A stretch of 27,920 nucleotides of DNA from Mesotaenium endlicherianum (Eukaryota; Streptophyta; Zygnematophyceae; Zygnematales; Mesotaeniaceae), in contig WELA01007268.1 in NCBI GenBank assembly GCA_009602735.1, forward strand, positions 245,157-273,076, given 5' to 3'. The notes under the pieces were generated by a model that was not told where the DNA came from, did not search any database, and worked only from the letters and a program-made list of their open reading frames with translations. This document shows positions 12,237 to 22,372 of this stretch, piece after piece. A program made the translations under genes and the position numbers. The first letter of the stretch is position 1. Each line of letters begins with the position of its first letter.

Positions 12237-14329
12237 TGTGTGTGTGTGTGTGTGCTCGCGCGCGCATGTATGCGCGCGCACATGGACAAGAATATGGGAG
12301 CTGTGCACTGCACGTGGCGCCTGTGGGGGGCTGAGAGCCAGGAGGAGGCAGAAGAGGCCGCCGTCTGCCAGCTGGCCACTCCGCTCATGCAGCAGCAGGT
12401 GCGAGGGCCATACGCGACGACCAGGCAAGGTCAGGGTCAGCGTGCATGTGCTGAAGGTCTGGGTCCAAGCTTAGGGTTAGGGTTCGGGCTTAGGCTACCT
12501 AATCGGTGTGCAAGGGACGGCGTACCACGCAGTCAGCCCGCACGCTTGCTTGTGCCAGCAGCCCAAGAAATGCCAACAATCTGATGAACCGTGAGACGCC
12601 AGTCCCACCGCAGCCTGGCCCTGGCAATCTCCATCAAAATATCTCCAGAACTTAGGTAGGTTTGCTCCACTACGCCCTGGTTGCACCCCCTCAAAGCACG
12701 CCCTGACGGGGAACTGGCAAACATCACTCCAGTCAAACACTTGCAAGTGCCTCCACTTGCGTGCCTCACGAACAACACCCCCTCCCTCTCTTCCGTTGGA
12801 CGCCCTTGAAAGCCTCTCCGTCTCCCTCCAAAGAACCCCACACTTACGCCCTGCGCTCTAGCTGCTGCTTCTGCGGCAGCGGCGGCGGCGGTAGTGGCTT
12901 GCTGCGGATGCCCTTGAAGGCACAATGCTCTCCTTGCAGCCCACCTCCCTCTCTCCCTCCCTCCCTCCCTCCCTCTCTTCCTCTTCATCTCACGCACGCA
13001 CGAACGCCCAGCCCGCGCAAGTCCCAGAAGCTGGAAGACTTGGCAAGACCCCGGAGCCCAGGGCTCACCAGTGGGGAAGATCTCGCGGCCGCGCCCGTTG
13101 GCATCGAAGAGCATGGGCGGCCCGCCCTCCAGCTTGTACACCAGCGCCTTGTTCACCAGCTTGTCCACCAGCACGTCCCCCTGCCACGTGGCACCAGGAG
13201 GATTGCCCAGCCCACCAGGCAAAGGGGAAGCGGGGGGGAGGAGACTGTCATACACGAAGTGACGCCACATTGATTCCTCCTTACATACACGTGTGCTTTA
13301 CCACACACTCATATCCCACCAACCCATAGGTAGTACAAAAGGTTAAGGGCTCCCGGTCAGCTTCAGGCACGGTGGCCCCCCTGGGCCGGCCCTTCCTGCC
13401 TTCAACCCTGAGCCCTGCGCCCTAAACCCTGAGCCCTCATCTTTCTCTTCCCCACACCCTCGCCTCCAACCCAAAGCCCTCATTTTTACTGTGAGCCCTG
13501 AGCCCTTGTACTCTCCCTGAGCCCTGAGCCCTGAGCCCTCATCATCCTCAGAGCCCAGAGCCGTCGTCTCTACGTCCACCAAGCCCTCTATACTGAGCTC
13601 TAAGCCCCAAGCCCAAGCCCAAAGCCCTCATACCTGAACCGCACGCTCTGGAGCTTGTTACCTCAAAGCCCACCGTAGAGCTAGGCCCAGTAAGGCAAGT
13701 GCAAACGCCGCCGTGCATGTCCACAGGTTGCCGCTACTATTACATTGGCAAGTCGCTGTCCAGCCCCGCATATGCACCGGGCACCCCACGCTGTGTTGCT
13801 CCCCCCGTAAGACAAGATAAAGACTGGCCCCAGAGGTGGCCACCCATCCCGTTCCCGTAGTCCACCCCCCCAGCTACAAATCGGCCGGTGAGGGCCTGTA
13901 GGCCTTCAGCCAAACGGATCTCCTTTTGATGTGACTTTAGCTATAGCTATGGCACTTTGCACTGGCACTGGCCGTGACACTTGGCAGGCGGCGATGCGGC
14001 AGTCGGCAGTGCTATGCCTCGCACTCTGAGCATGCGCCCCAGCCCAAAAGTGTGGGCGAGCCTGAGGTGGTGGAACACAGCAGGGCAGAGGGGCCGGCAG
14101 AGGAGGCGGCCCTGCTTGCAGGTGCTGCCACCCGCTCGCTTGGCTGTGCTCGCAATCGCTTGCTGAAGCCCGACACCTCCAGCACCCCACGCACCTTGGG
14201 GGGCAGAATGAGGTCGAGGTCGGCGTCGGAGGCGGCGGGAAAGCACTCGCGCATGGTCCTGCGCAGCTTCTTGCGGTCCGCCCCCGAGAGCCTCTGCTGG
14301 TTGCGCACCTCCACCGGCTTCTTGAACAT
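6725..14329 (-). CDS. eIF2D: Translation initiation factor eIF2D (ligatin)
   Basis: Eight exons on the minus strand, in order: 14195-14329 (ATG), 13069-13180, 11700-11890, 11014-11108, 10041-10610, 9190-9298, 7704-8424 and 6725-6849 (TAG). All junctions are GT-AG and stay in phase, giving 685 residues. eIF2D delivers tRNA to the ribosomal P site and helps recycle 40S subunits in the cytoplasm. Domains in order: N-terminal eIF2D/MCT-1-like domain (starts MFKKPVEVRNQQRLSGADRK); PUA domain about 90-178 (VLGGADLMLPGI, HYYRDTLW); a low-complexity linker about 200-320; a winged-helix region with LLDRCLLQAL and IKKSSHKKLSKWL; SWIB/MDM2 about 505-585 (LCDALFKGAVKKG, MQAHHRV); and C-terminal SUI1 about 590-680 (RRQGNKKVTRVSG, FACSTTV, GIPKKYIEVLDKTKR). 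The protein is longer than my recollection of about 570-585 residues for plant and human homologues. The excess lies in the linker and an Ala/Ser/Gly stretch near 440-480. GTG five codons before the ATG is not favoured as a start. Confidence 0.93.
7241..7313. repeat. Compound (TG)(TA)(GA)n microsatellite in eIF2D intron 7
   Basis: A short TG/TA stretch passes into a GA repeat with one interruption. It lies inside the last eIF2D intron (6850-7703). Open frames crossing it are repeat artefacts. Confidence 0.9.
7612..7652. repeat. (CAGCGG)n hexamer repeat in eIF2D intron 7
   Basis: About six copies of a CAGCGG-type unit sit roughly 50 bp from the donor of exon 7704-8424. Although open in several frames, it lies outside the splice-consistent coding path. 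Confidence 0.85.
8571..8620. repeat. (GA)n purine tract in eIF2D intron 6
   Basis: Imperfect GA repeat within intron 8425-9189; on the transcribed (minus) sense it reads as a pyrimidine tract. Confidence 0.85.
8862..8914. repeat. (GT)n microsatellite in eIF2D intron 6
   Basis: GT repeat grading into TGTGTGCG units, within the same intron as the GA tract at 8571. Confidence 0.92.
9149..9177. repeat. (GAG)n trinucleotide repeat in eIF2D intron 6
   Basis: About nine GAG/GGA units directly inside the donor end of intron 6, ending 12 bp from the exon 9190-9298 boundary. Read through, it would code poly-Ser on the minus strand. The family peptide resumes at 8424, so splicing is the better model. 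Confidence 0.88.
9678..9729. repeat. (CA)n microsatellite in eIF2D intron 5
   Basis: Imperfect CA repeat within intron 9299-10040. Confidence 0.88.
9839..10016. repeat. Homopurine-rich GA tract in eIF2D intron 5
   Basis: About 180 bp dominated by G and A with few interruptions. It ends about 25 bp short of the donor of exon 10041-10610. The pre-mRNA sense is pyrimidine-rich. Confidence 0.85.
10982..11012. repeat. GCAC/GCAT tetramer repeat in eIF2D intron 4
   Basis: Alternating GCAC and GCAT units immediately inside the donor of exon 11014-11108, so the repeat begins at the splice site itself. Confidence 0.8.
11909..11945. repeat. ACGC/AGGC tetramer repeat in eIF2D intron 2
   Basis: Tandem ACGC units pass into AGGC and GGGC units near the acceptor of exon 11700-11890. 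Confidence 0.85.
12185..12284. repeat. (TG)n run followed by CG-rich inverted repeat, eIF2D intron 2
   Basis: About 70 bp of TG repeat with one A interruption is followed by 28 bp of strict purine-pyrimidine alternation (12257-12284). The latter contains a 10-bp inverted repeat, arms 12258-12267 and 12270-12279, with a 2-base loop. Confidence 0.93.
12471..12494. repeat. Short telomere-like repeat in eIF2D intron 2
   Basis: Two TTAGGG units followed by diverged TTCGGG and CTTAGG units. It is too short to be a telomere. Confidence 0.7.
12954..12975. repeat. (CTCC)n repeat in eIF2D intron 2
   Basis: About five CTCC units in intron 11891-13068, close to the donor side of exon 13069-13180. Confidence 0.85.
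13405..13632. repeat. Degenerate CCCTGAG-type satellite in eIF2D intron 1
   Basis: A roughly 230-bp stretch is built from CCCTGAG, CCCTAAA, CCCTCAT and related units, many separated by AGC. It includes at least one exact plant-telomere unit (CCCTAAA). It lies wholly within intron 13181-14194. Confidence 0.8.
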
Positions 14330-15824
14330 CTTGGCCTCTCTCACGCCCCCACCGCACCTTCAGAGGATGCTGCCTGCTTGCCTCCTGCACACAGGGCGGA
14401 GCTGGAGGATAGGGTTCTCGGGTTTAAGCCTCGCGGGAAGTGGTCCAGGTCAAGGGAACCAGGACTAAGAGCTCTTCTCAACATTTCCTCCCAAGAAAAT
14501 ACCACGTTCAAAATAAGAGAACTAAAATTGCATATGGATGGGTTTATGGGCTTCTCGGACACGGTGGGATCCTAAAGCTTGCCAGGCTGCAGTCCGGCCA
14601 CCATCTCTTGTCTTCAATATTTTGTCCAGGGGTGTGGTATGCGGGTTTGTGGCGAGGTTCTGTAGGCTTAGTGTGGTGTCAAATTCGGAACCCCGACGCT
14701 CCTGTGACATGAAAATCGAGAAGGCCGTTAATTTTTGTAATGGCTGATAAGGTGTAAGAACAGAAGAGCGTCGGACAAGGGCATAGGAGGCACTAATTGT
14801 TAAGCTGGTTAAATATGGGCTTATGTAAAAAACAAGAGATAGAAGAAGACTGCCAACCTTTCCACTCCAGGCTCCTCATTGGGACGTGTTCAAGTAGCGC
14901 GTGAAACGGTGAGTTCTTATGAGTCAGTTGAGAAGCAATGAGTACATACACACTTCCATTATTTCCAAAAAAAATCAGCTGAATTTTCTCTCCGCAGTTT
15001 TTCTGGCTACATACCCTTTCCCTGTCTCATTTTGAAATGCGAATAAAAAACTATTTTCTTCTTCCTTTAATTTCCCAGCCCTATATGTCCAACACCCACG
15101 CAAGGTACATCGCTTGCCTGTATATTTGCTTGCAATGATGATTCAAAAATCAGTAATTTCCTTCTGTCTGCTCTTGGAAAAACATAAAAAAGCTGAGGAT
15201 GCTCTTAATTTGTGGTAAAAAGACGAAATAATCAGAGAAGTTACCTTCTTCCATAGTGAAATTGAAACTGAAGAAGAAATTGTTACCTTGATGGATCTGG
15301 GAGATAAGAGGCACCCTATATCTTCTTCCTTTTCTTCTATACGGGTTTCGAAGGGAAAAAATTCTCTGCTTTCAACGCTGCAGCAATGGCTGCTATTCTG
15401 CTGCAGGGCCTGTTACACTTCGAACTTCGGACTCTACATGGCACTCTCCGATATAAGGCTTCTTATATGGGGACTGCTTCCCTTCGCGAACACGTGCAGT
15501 CCAGAAGTCTTCTGCAAAATCAGTGCTGCATTTGGCCAGGTCTCGATGCTGCTCAATGCTGCATTGCGCGCAGTTGACCTTATGATTGTAACAAAAGAGC
15601 CGTACGGAACAACCGCAAACGACCATCCAAAGTACTACCCGTCACATGCGAGCAAGGCGATTCACCAAAGTTTCCTCTTGCATGGTTCCACAAAATCAGT
15701 ACACAAGTGACTTCATGGTAACAAACCTTGCACAGACATTCATATTTAAACTGCTAGTAAATTTGTTCAGAGGTTGGAATTCGGAGACTGATCACCGCTA
15801 CTTGTCAAAAGCTTGGTAAACAGT
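14330..15824. promoter_or_regulatory. Divergent intergenic region between eIF2D and p24
   Basis: The start codons of eIF2D (minus) and the p24 gene (plus) face away from each other across 1.5 kb, so this interval must contain both promoters and 5' UTRs. It turns abruptly from GC-rich to AT-rich near 14470. A 140-codon open frame at 15288-15710 resembles nothing I know. I cannot assign a TATA box or UTR introns with confidence. Confidence 0.55.
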
Positions 15825-18800
15825 ATGTGGAATCTTAGTTTGGAGCTTAGATGGGCAGCTGCCTTGTTACTTCTGAGTGTCATATTGCCATCATGTTCAG
15901 CTGTGCGTTTTGAGGTCAATGCATACAGTAAGTGCATAGGCGAGGAGATTCAGGAAGGAGTACTAGTAGTTGGTGATTATTCCATCGTTGGGGAGGGAAC
16001 CGCCAGCAAGATCGCTGTGAAGGTGAGAATAATGTTGTGTCTCAAAGGATCATCAGTAGACCCTCTGATTTCCTTGCAAAACTTTGGTTTTCGTCTCCTA
16101 TAAAAAGAGTTGTTGCAAGGCGAGCATTGGACAATATAAGCAGGTGGCTTTGTTCGTCTTGGCCATATAGATATCCATGTTGAGTATAACCAACAATCAG
16201 GATATTACACCTGCATAACCTCACGCTTTGGATATCACGAGTCAACCAGTCGTGGCTCGACTTGAGTCTCTGACCTCATCCATCTGGTCCGCCTTCTCAA
16301 ATTTTGATCTTCATTTTCCTGATACAAGCCCGCCTGCCTTTCCTGACGAGCTGGCAGGTTACATCCCCCTATGGCCATCAGCTGCATTGGCAGGAGAGCA
16401 CGGACAAGGGTCACTTTGGGTTTAAGACCAAGGAGTCAGGACAATACATGTGCTGCTTCTGGATCCCCCATGCTAACCCCCAGGGCCCCAGCCTGTCAGT
16501 GGACCTTGACTGGAAGACAGGGGTGGCCGCCCAGGACTGGGCGTCCATAGCCAAGAAGGACAAGCTTGAGGTGGGTTAGCCATCCAACTCTTCAGTGGAA
16601 ATGTCGGCCATCTGCCGTTTGGCATTTGCCACTTGTCACTTGTCGCCTGTTACCCATCGACTGTCACTCACCTGTCAGGTGTGCTTTGCTCCAGGCCAAG
16701 GAAAGTGGCACTCAATGGGTTCATCACTCAATAAGTTCATCATGCATTTATCTGCAAAGCACTTGATCAGCATCGTAGCTGTAGACTCTGGTGGCCTAGG
16801 GCTTGGCTGTGCTCATCTGAGCACCCTGCAGTCCCCTCTCTATCAAAGTTGCCCGAGGCTCCTCTGGTATCTCCCAGCTCCTAGTCTGCCACTGGGGTTG
16901 CTTTCACACTCTTGAGCCAGTGCGGCAGGCCTTGGGGTCAGGGGGAGATTTGACGACACTTGAGAAACCCCACACCATATCAGCATGCTATCCATGCCTC
17001 ATTCTGTGCCTTTCCCGAGTTGTCTTTCTCTGCACCTCCTTGGCGGTAGTTTACAGCATCCCAATGCTTTCTTCGCAGTCCAGTTCGCATTGCCTCAGCA
17101 CACATGTCTGGTGGTTGGCGATGTGTCTGCGGACATGTGCATGCAATTACTCGAGCAGTGTACTAATCTGACTTCCCTTATCCTCCTGGAAGGTGATGCT
17201 TCTACAAGTTCCGTACACGTTGTCTGCCAGCAGCGCCCAGGAGGGCCGTGAGAGGGTGAGAGTTTGAGTGCAAGGGTGAGAGTGAGAGCGCATGTGCCAC
17301 ATGGCATGACCACGCGCGCACCCCCAGAGCAGCACCCTTGCCGTAGATGCCCAGCTTGGTGGCTAATCTGTCTGCTGCCATGTTGCGCTGTGCAGGGCAT
17401 GAGCCTGGAGCTGCGAAAGATGGAGGATGCCGTCGGCAACATCCGCGAGGAGATGATGTACCTCCGCAACAGGTGGGCTTGTCTCCACATGCTTTCCAAA
17501 ACTCTCCCTCCTTAACTCTCCCCTCTCCTTCACTCCCCCTCCCTCTCCCCCTTTTCCCTTCACCCTCTCGCTCCCCCTTCTCCCTCTCCCCCCCTCCCTA
17601 TATGCCTTTTCCCTTTCTCCTGCCCCTTCTCCCCTCCCCCTTGCCCCACCCTCACTGCAGGGAGCTTGCTAACTGCCTGGCTGTTGTGGACAAGCGCCCA
17701 GAGCTGAGAGCCCAGCGCTGAGAGCCAAGAGCTGAGAGCCGGCGTGCACTCAAACCCTAGTCCTGGAGGATATAGAGAACGAACTTTTGTGATGTGTCGT
17801 GCTGTGCTGCTTCTGCATATACCTCAGCATCCCTTGCCTCCCGAACTGCTTTGTCATCTTGGTGATATGCCAAGACCTGAGGGAAGGCAAACAAGGGCGC
17901 AGGGGTCAGGTATGCCGTTGCCACATGGCACATTGTGCAAGAGTGAAGGCCTGGGAAGCGTGCTGCCTGCTTTATGACAAGTGGCCCGAGCCGTGACAGG
18001 GGACAGGGCTTGTCAGGCGTTTCACTCGCTTGCCAAGTCAGCTAGACAAGCAAAAGCCTCCACTCTCTCTCTCTCCTCCCAACGTGCCTCCTGCTGAGGC
18101 ACCCTGGGGAAACATGGTTGAAGTGCGGGCCGTAGGCAGGCTGTGCCGTCTTCCGCTTCTCACCTCACAGATACTAAGTCACAAATGTATGTGTGTGTGA
18201 GAGAGAGAGAGAGGAGGCTGTTTGCATGGCCTCTGGGTAGCGTCAATTTGAACTGTCCGGGCCTTAAAATTATCTCATTGTGGTAGACGCTGCTGTCTGC
18301 TTGCCTGCAGGCTAGTGGGTGGGGTGGGGATTCGCCATCTCAGGAGTCCCTGCTATCTGACGTGCGTGTGAGGGACGTATTGGGTGGCTGCTTCTTTAAG
18401 GATGAAATTTTAAACGTGTGCCTGATCGTAGCCAATATTGAGGCTTAGGACACGTTCTGCCGCTGGGAGTGAAGCAATGGCAGGGGCATCATGGCTGTGT
18501 GCCTGCCATGTGTCCTCGCATCCCACTGCACCTGCCACCCAGAGTGGCCAGTGCGTTGTCAAATTATGAGCCGTGCTTGAAGCACCACCTGGATTGTCCT
18601 GCTGGTGCTTGCTGGACGTTGATCGTCCCGGTCAGACAGCTCCCAGCAATAACTTCCGGTTGCAAAGTGCTCCCCTTGTCAGCCTGCTTCATTTTCACTC
18701 ATTGAGAGTGAAAGAGAGAGAGAGAGAGAGGGAGTAGGGGCAGCCTGCTGGCAGTCTGGGTTTAAGCCTGTCTCGAATCAGCAACCAAAAAGTGGTGGTG

Positions 18801-19557
18801 AAGGATCCCCTTGTTGTGGCGGCTGTTAAGGTCCAGCCGACACAACGTGGCCTTCAGCTGTACTTCCGCAGCCCGCATCTGTGACGCTCAGCCGTGCCAC
18901 CTGTCACATCTTTGCTTATGAAGAGGGCCGCCCAGGCCTGTCTCGCTCTGCTGCGGGCTCCAGATGGTCCTGCAACTCTAGCCAAGGCTCAGGGCTTCCC
19001 GCGAGGCAGCGACTCAGCGCGGTCTCATCGGGCCAGCGAGCTCGCAGAAAAAACGCACGCGAGATTTGTTGCCACAATTGAGACGCCAACAAACCTCTTC
19101 TGCTCTGCTCTGCTCTGCTCTATCTGCTCTGCCCTGCTCTGCTCTGCTCTTATGAAGTGAGCCTTTTCCTGCGTGCGGAGTTGGTGTGCCACCTGTCCAT
19201 GGATTGGGTCGCATCTGCTGTGGAGCCCCCCCCCCCTTCCTCTACTCCTCCCTCGTCCTTCCTTTCCCCCTCCTCCTTCTTCCGCACCCTTCCCTCCTTT
19301 CTCTTTTGCTCCTCCTTCTCTACCTTTCCTTGTGATGAGGGCATTGCTGATAGTAAGAGACATGCTCTCCTGTGGCTTGTGCTCTCTTCTTCTGTGCTGG
19401 ACTGGGCGGCAGGGAGGTGGAAATGCGGAACCTGAACGAGGTGACGAACTCTCAAGTGGCGTGGCTGAGCGTGCTCTCGCTGTTTGTGTGCCTGGGCCTG
19501 GCGGCGCTGCAACTGTGGCATCTCAAGACCTTCTTCGAGCGCAAGAAGCTGCTCTAA
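15825..19557 (+). CDS. p24 family (emp24/gp25L, GOLD domain) cargo receptor, delta-like
   Basis: Four exons, 15825-16022, 16358-16570, 17396-17472 and 19413-19557 (TAA), encode 210 residues, the usual p24 length. p24 proteins cycle between ER and Golgi in COPI/COPII vesicles and help sort cargo. Residues 1-26 are a signal peptide (hydrophobic core, cleavage after SCSA). The GOLD domain begins VRFEVNAYSKCIGEE and includes GQYMCCFWIPHAN; its two conserved cysteines fit residues in SKCI and MCCF. A coiled-coil stretch (LELRKMEDAVGNIREEM, then REVEMRNLNEVTN) leads to one membrane segment (WLSVLSLFVCLGLAALQLW). The short cytosolic tail ends FFERKKLL, with both the diphenylalanine and the dilysine (KKxx) signals. 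ATG 15825 puts the signal peptide at the N-terminus. Exon 1 has 31 of 66 codons ending in G/C, the last exon 41 of 47. Intron 3 is 1.9 kb and repeat-rich. Confidence 0.95.
17509..17657. repeat. Polypyrimidine tract in p24 intron 3
   Basis: About 150 bp of CTCCC-type sequence right after the exon 3 donor. It ends in CACTGCAG, which looks like a splice acceptor, but the downstream frame does not match the family. Confidence 0.85.
18189..18214. repeat. (GT)(GA)n microsatellite in p24 intron 3
   Basis: Short GT then GA repeat. Confidence 0.85.
18703..18732. repeat. (GA)n microsatellite in p24 intron 3
   Basis: Nearly uninterrupted GA repeat after a GAGAGTGAAA lead-in. Confidence 0.85.
19095..19150. 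repeat. (CTCTG)n pentamer repeat in p24 intron 3
   Basis: About ten copies of a CTCTG/TCTGC pentamer with two point interruptions, some 260 bp before the last p24 exon. Confidence 0.9.
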
Positions 19558-22372
19558 ATTTGTGTCAACTCTCTTTTTCTTCGACACGTCGCTGGCTGGC
19601 TCCATGCCACAGTACCTGCCTTCACCAAAAAAAGAAAAGAAAAAAAGAAAAACCATACACTTGCTGGTGTCCTCCTCCTTTGCACGATCGCAGCAGCAGC
19701 AGCAGCATATCATACATTCGTCACCTTGTTGGAAGTAGCAATTATTTTGGATGTGGGCTCTGGGAGCCACTCTCAACCATTTCATCTTGCTTGCGATATC
19801 CAACAGATTGCTATTTGAAGCAGCTTATTGGAAGGCTCCGGGGAACGAGGGCTGCTGGCATCTTCAAATCACATGTTGGTCTGCTCACGCTCTTCTCTCT
19901 AAAATTGTGTAGATTCACTTTCTGAATACAAAGTGGTTGGAACCTTCTCTTGAATTGTGGTTCTGTTGGAAGATAAGTGGATGCTTGCCACCCTGTACGT
20001 GGAGTGAGGGACTTATGTGTGGAGTTATAAGCGTGCCGTGGCCAAGTTAATGCAGATCTTGATGGGGTGAGCCGTGCACTCATCTGGTGGCACAAAACTA
20101 TCGTCGAAGCTTGACAATTAAATCCATGGCAATACGGAATCTCAAAGTTCAACCGTTGCCGGTGAGGCCATCTGACCGAGTGGCACAAGTTCAACGCCAG
20201 CACAAAATGGTGCTATGCGTTTTTCCATTAGTAGACAAGTTTTGCCATTGAAGGAATCCCACCTGGCCTTAAGGTTTGAATCCTGATCAGACCCATGGAA
20301 GTATGCAAGGATTGAGCATCAGGGCTCAGCAAAATAGTCCTATTGCAGTGTCTCAGTGCCAATAGTTGTGCCTATTCAACGCAGCTTGGCTAATTGAAGG
20401 TTTTTGACATGAGATCTTACAAACATAAGTTAGATAAGATGTGAGAATTGACGATTTCACACGCGCCAACATTTTGCTTGGAACGCCTATAGGACCTCCC
20501 CCGAACGCCTTGTCCTTGCCTTGCATGTGGCACCTATTGCAGCATGAAGTGGGCTGCTACACTTATCCACCCACCACTGTTACGGCCTTGAGCACACTTT
20601 ATAGTACGTCCATGGGGGGGCCTGGCACGAGCCCAGCTAATTTGATGTCAAACACATGGGGTGATAAACATTTGTATTTGGGCCACACTTGAATGTCGTT
20701 GAAGTACGGTATTTTCTGCTTGAACATTAAAAAGTCACCAGACACGAAATTACTCGGGCAACTTATAATAGGCATGCTGGGATCCTTGACAACATATTGT
20801 GCGGCAGCCAGTAAGCCCTGGCCATGCGATCACTTTGTGAAAATCTGCTCGCCTCCTCTACAGAAGTTCATGAATTATTCCCACCAGGATAGCCCCTGTT
20901 AAAATTGAACTCCAGTACATAGCCTAGTCGGAAATGAATGTTACCGTTCAGCATAGTATGCCCATTTAGGCTTGTTAATACTACCAAAGCAGAAAATCTG
21001 CATGTATATAACTATAACATTTGGAGCAACTTGTCAAGTCGACGAGCAAAATATACACATATATATCATCGCTAGCATAATATTGTCCAACTAGACATAA
21101 GAATATTAAGAAACATGCACTGTAGCATCCTAATACTCCTGAAACTTCTCTTTGATACATCCCAAATTTCCTTCTACTTCATACAACGTAAACACTTAAT
21201 TTTATTACACATGCATATGCAAAGCACATTAGAGAAATCTCAGGCGGATCAATAAATATGACGACTCTCATCATATAGCCTTATTTGTATTCTGCTCACG
21301 AGCATGCAGGCAGTTTTGGTGAAGCTCATCTTGAATAGCTCAAAAATTCCACGTAAGAACGTCCTCATCATTGAAATTTGACCATATGCATATGATCTGA
21401 TCAACATGCAATGATGCAGCCTCCATGGATACAGAAACGCAAAAGACATGAAAGGTCTTACTCAAGTGTAGACATACAGCATCAGCCCCTTGATAATAAG
21501 GACTACCTCCCTTGCTTGCACAAACAAAAACACCACAATAAGCCACCAAGTTTTTTTCATACGCCACTTGCATCACTACTAGACACTACCTGCGCCTCCA
21601 CAAGTAGCACACACCTGTACCTGCCTTTCTTGCCTAGGTAGCCTGCATTCTCCGTCTTCCAATACGCCCACTGCTCAACTCAACACTGGCCCACTAATGT
21701 GTAGGCAGGTTTCACCTACCATCAAACACCTATGAGCAATTGTAATTTCGCTCGTATAGAGAACATTGCGCGCGTATATAATATTCTCACCTTCCGCTGC
21801 CTTACACCGAGCTCTCTTTTGGCTTCCAATCTACACACGTTGCAGTGCGGATATCGAATCTCTATCAAGCTTCACGATGACCACGTGGTGACCACATTAA
21901 AGACTCGAACTGATACCTACAACGCCAATTAGATACCTTCCTGCTGCTTCTATACAGATCACCTCGGTCGCAGACTTGAGCGTGTGTGCTACTTTGTCAC
22001 CTCCAAGTTACTGGCACTACTTTTAGCACCAGTGTGACCATTTCGACAAAGAAGGTCAAAAGAGGTCCTTCTGCAGGTCCCTTTGCCTTCTCCCTTCTCC
22101 CCTTCTCTCGATTCATCCAAATAAAAGAATAAGAAACTGAAGACAAAAAAGGGAAGCACTCCACACACATCCCACAAGCCTAAGCCGTAAAGCAAGCCCT
22201 GCGGCGCCATATAGCTCCCACACGGCTTTCTCAATGGACGTGAAGGCGGGAGATCCAGGCGTCGTATCATGCACCAACCGCACTGGACCTTCACGGGCAC
22301 ACCCTCCCTGATAAGATTCTCTAAAACCCCGCAGGAACCTTAACCACAAATCCTCGCCTACAAAACTTTGTT
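19558..22372. other. Convergent intergenic region, no gene recognised
   Basis: This 2.8 kb holds the 3' UTRs of the p24 gene (plus) and the acyltransferase gene (minus) plus spacer. It is mostly AT-rich, especially about 20900-21450. Open frames here (for example 20441-20692, 20693-20902, 21411-21641) are under 90 codons and unlike known proteins. A tRNA-like A-box/B-box pair at 20173-20283 is described as a finding. No transposon termini were recognised. Confidence 0.6.

Noticed and set aside
12471..12494. Chromosome end (telomere)
   Set aside because: Only two exact TTAGGG units within an intron, with coding exons on both sides.
15288..15710. 140-codon plus open frame upstream of the p24 gene
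   Set aside because: No family resemblance, AT-rich region, and it fits the promoter or 5' UTR interval.
17661..17721. Acceptor-like site followed by GGAGCTTGC in p24 intron 3
   Set aside because: It mimics the true last-exon start but the peptide does not match the p24 coiled coil and soon stops. The exon at 19413 fits fully.
18755..18790. GGTTTAAGCC-type motifs as tRNA T-arms (also near 14420)
   Set aside because: Flanking bases do not form a T-stem, acceptor stem or D-arm.
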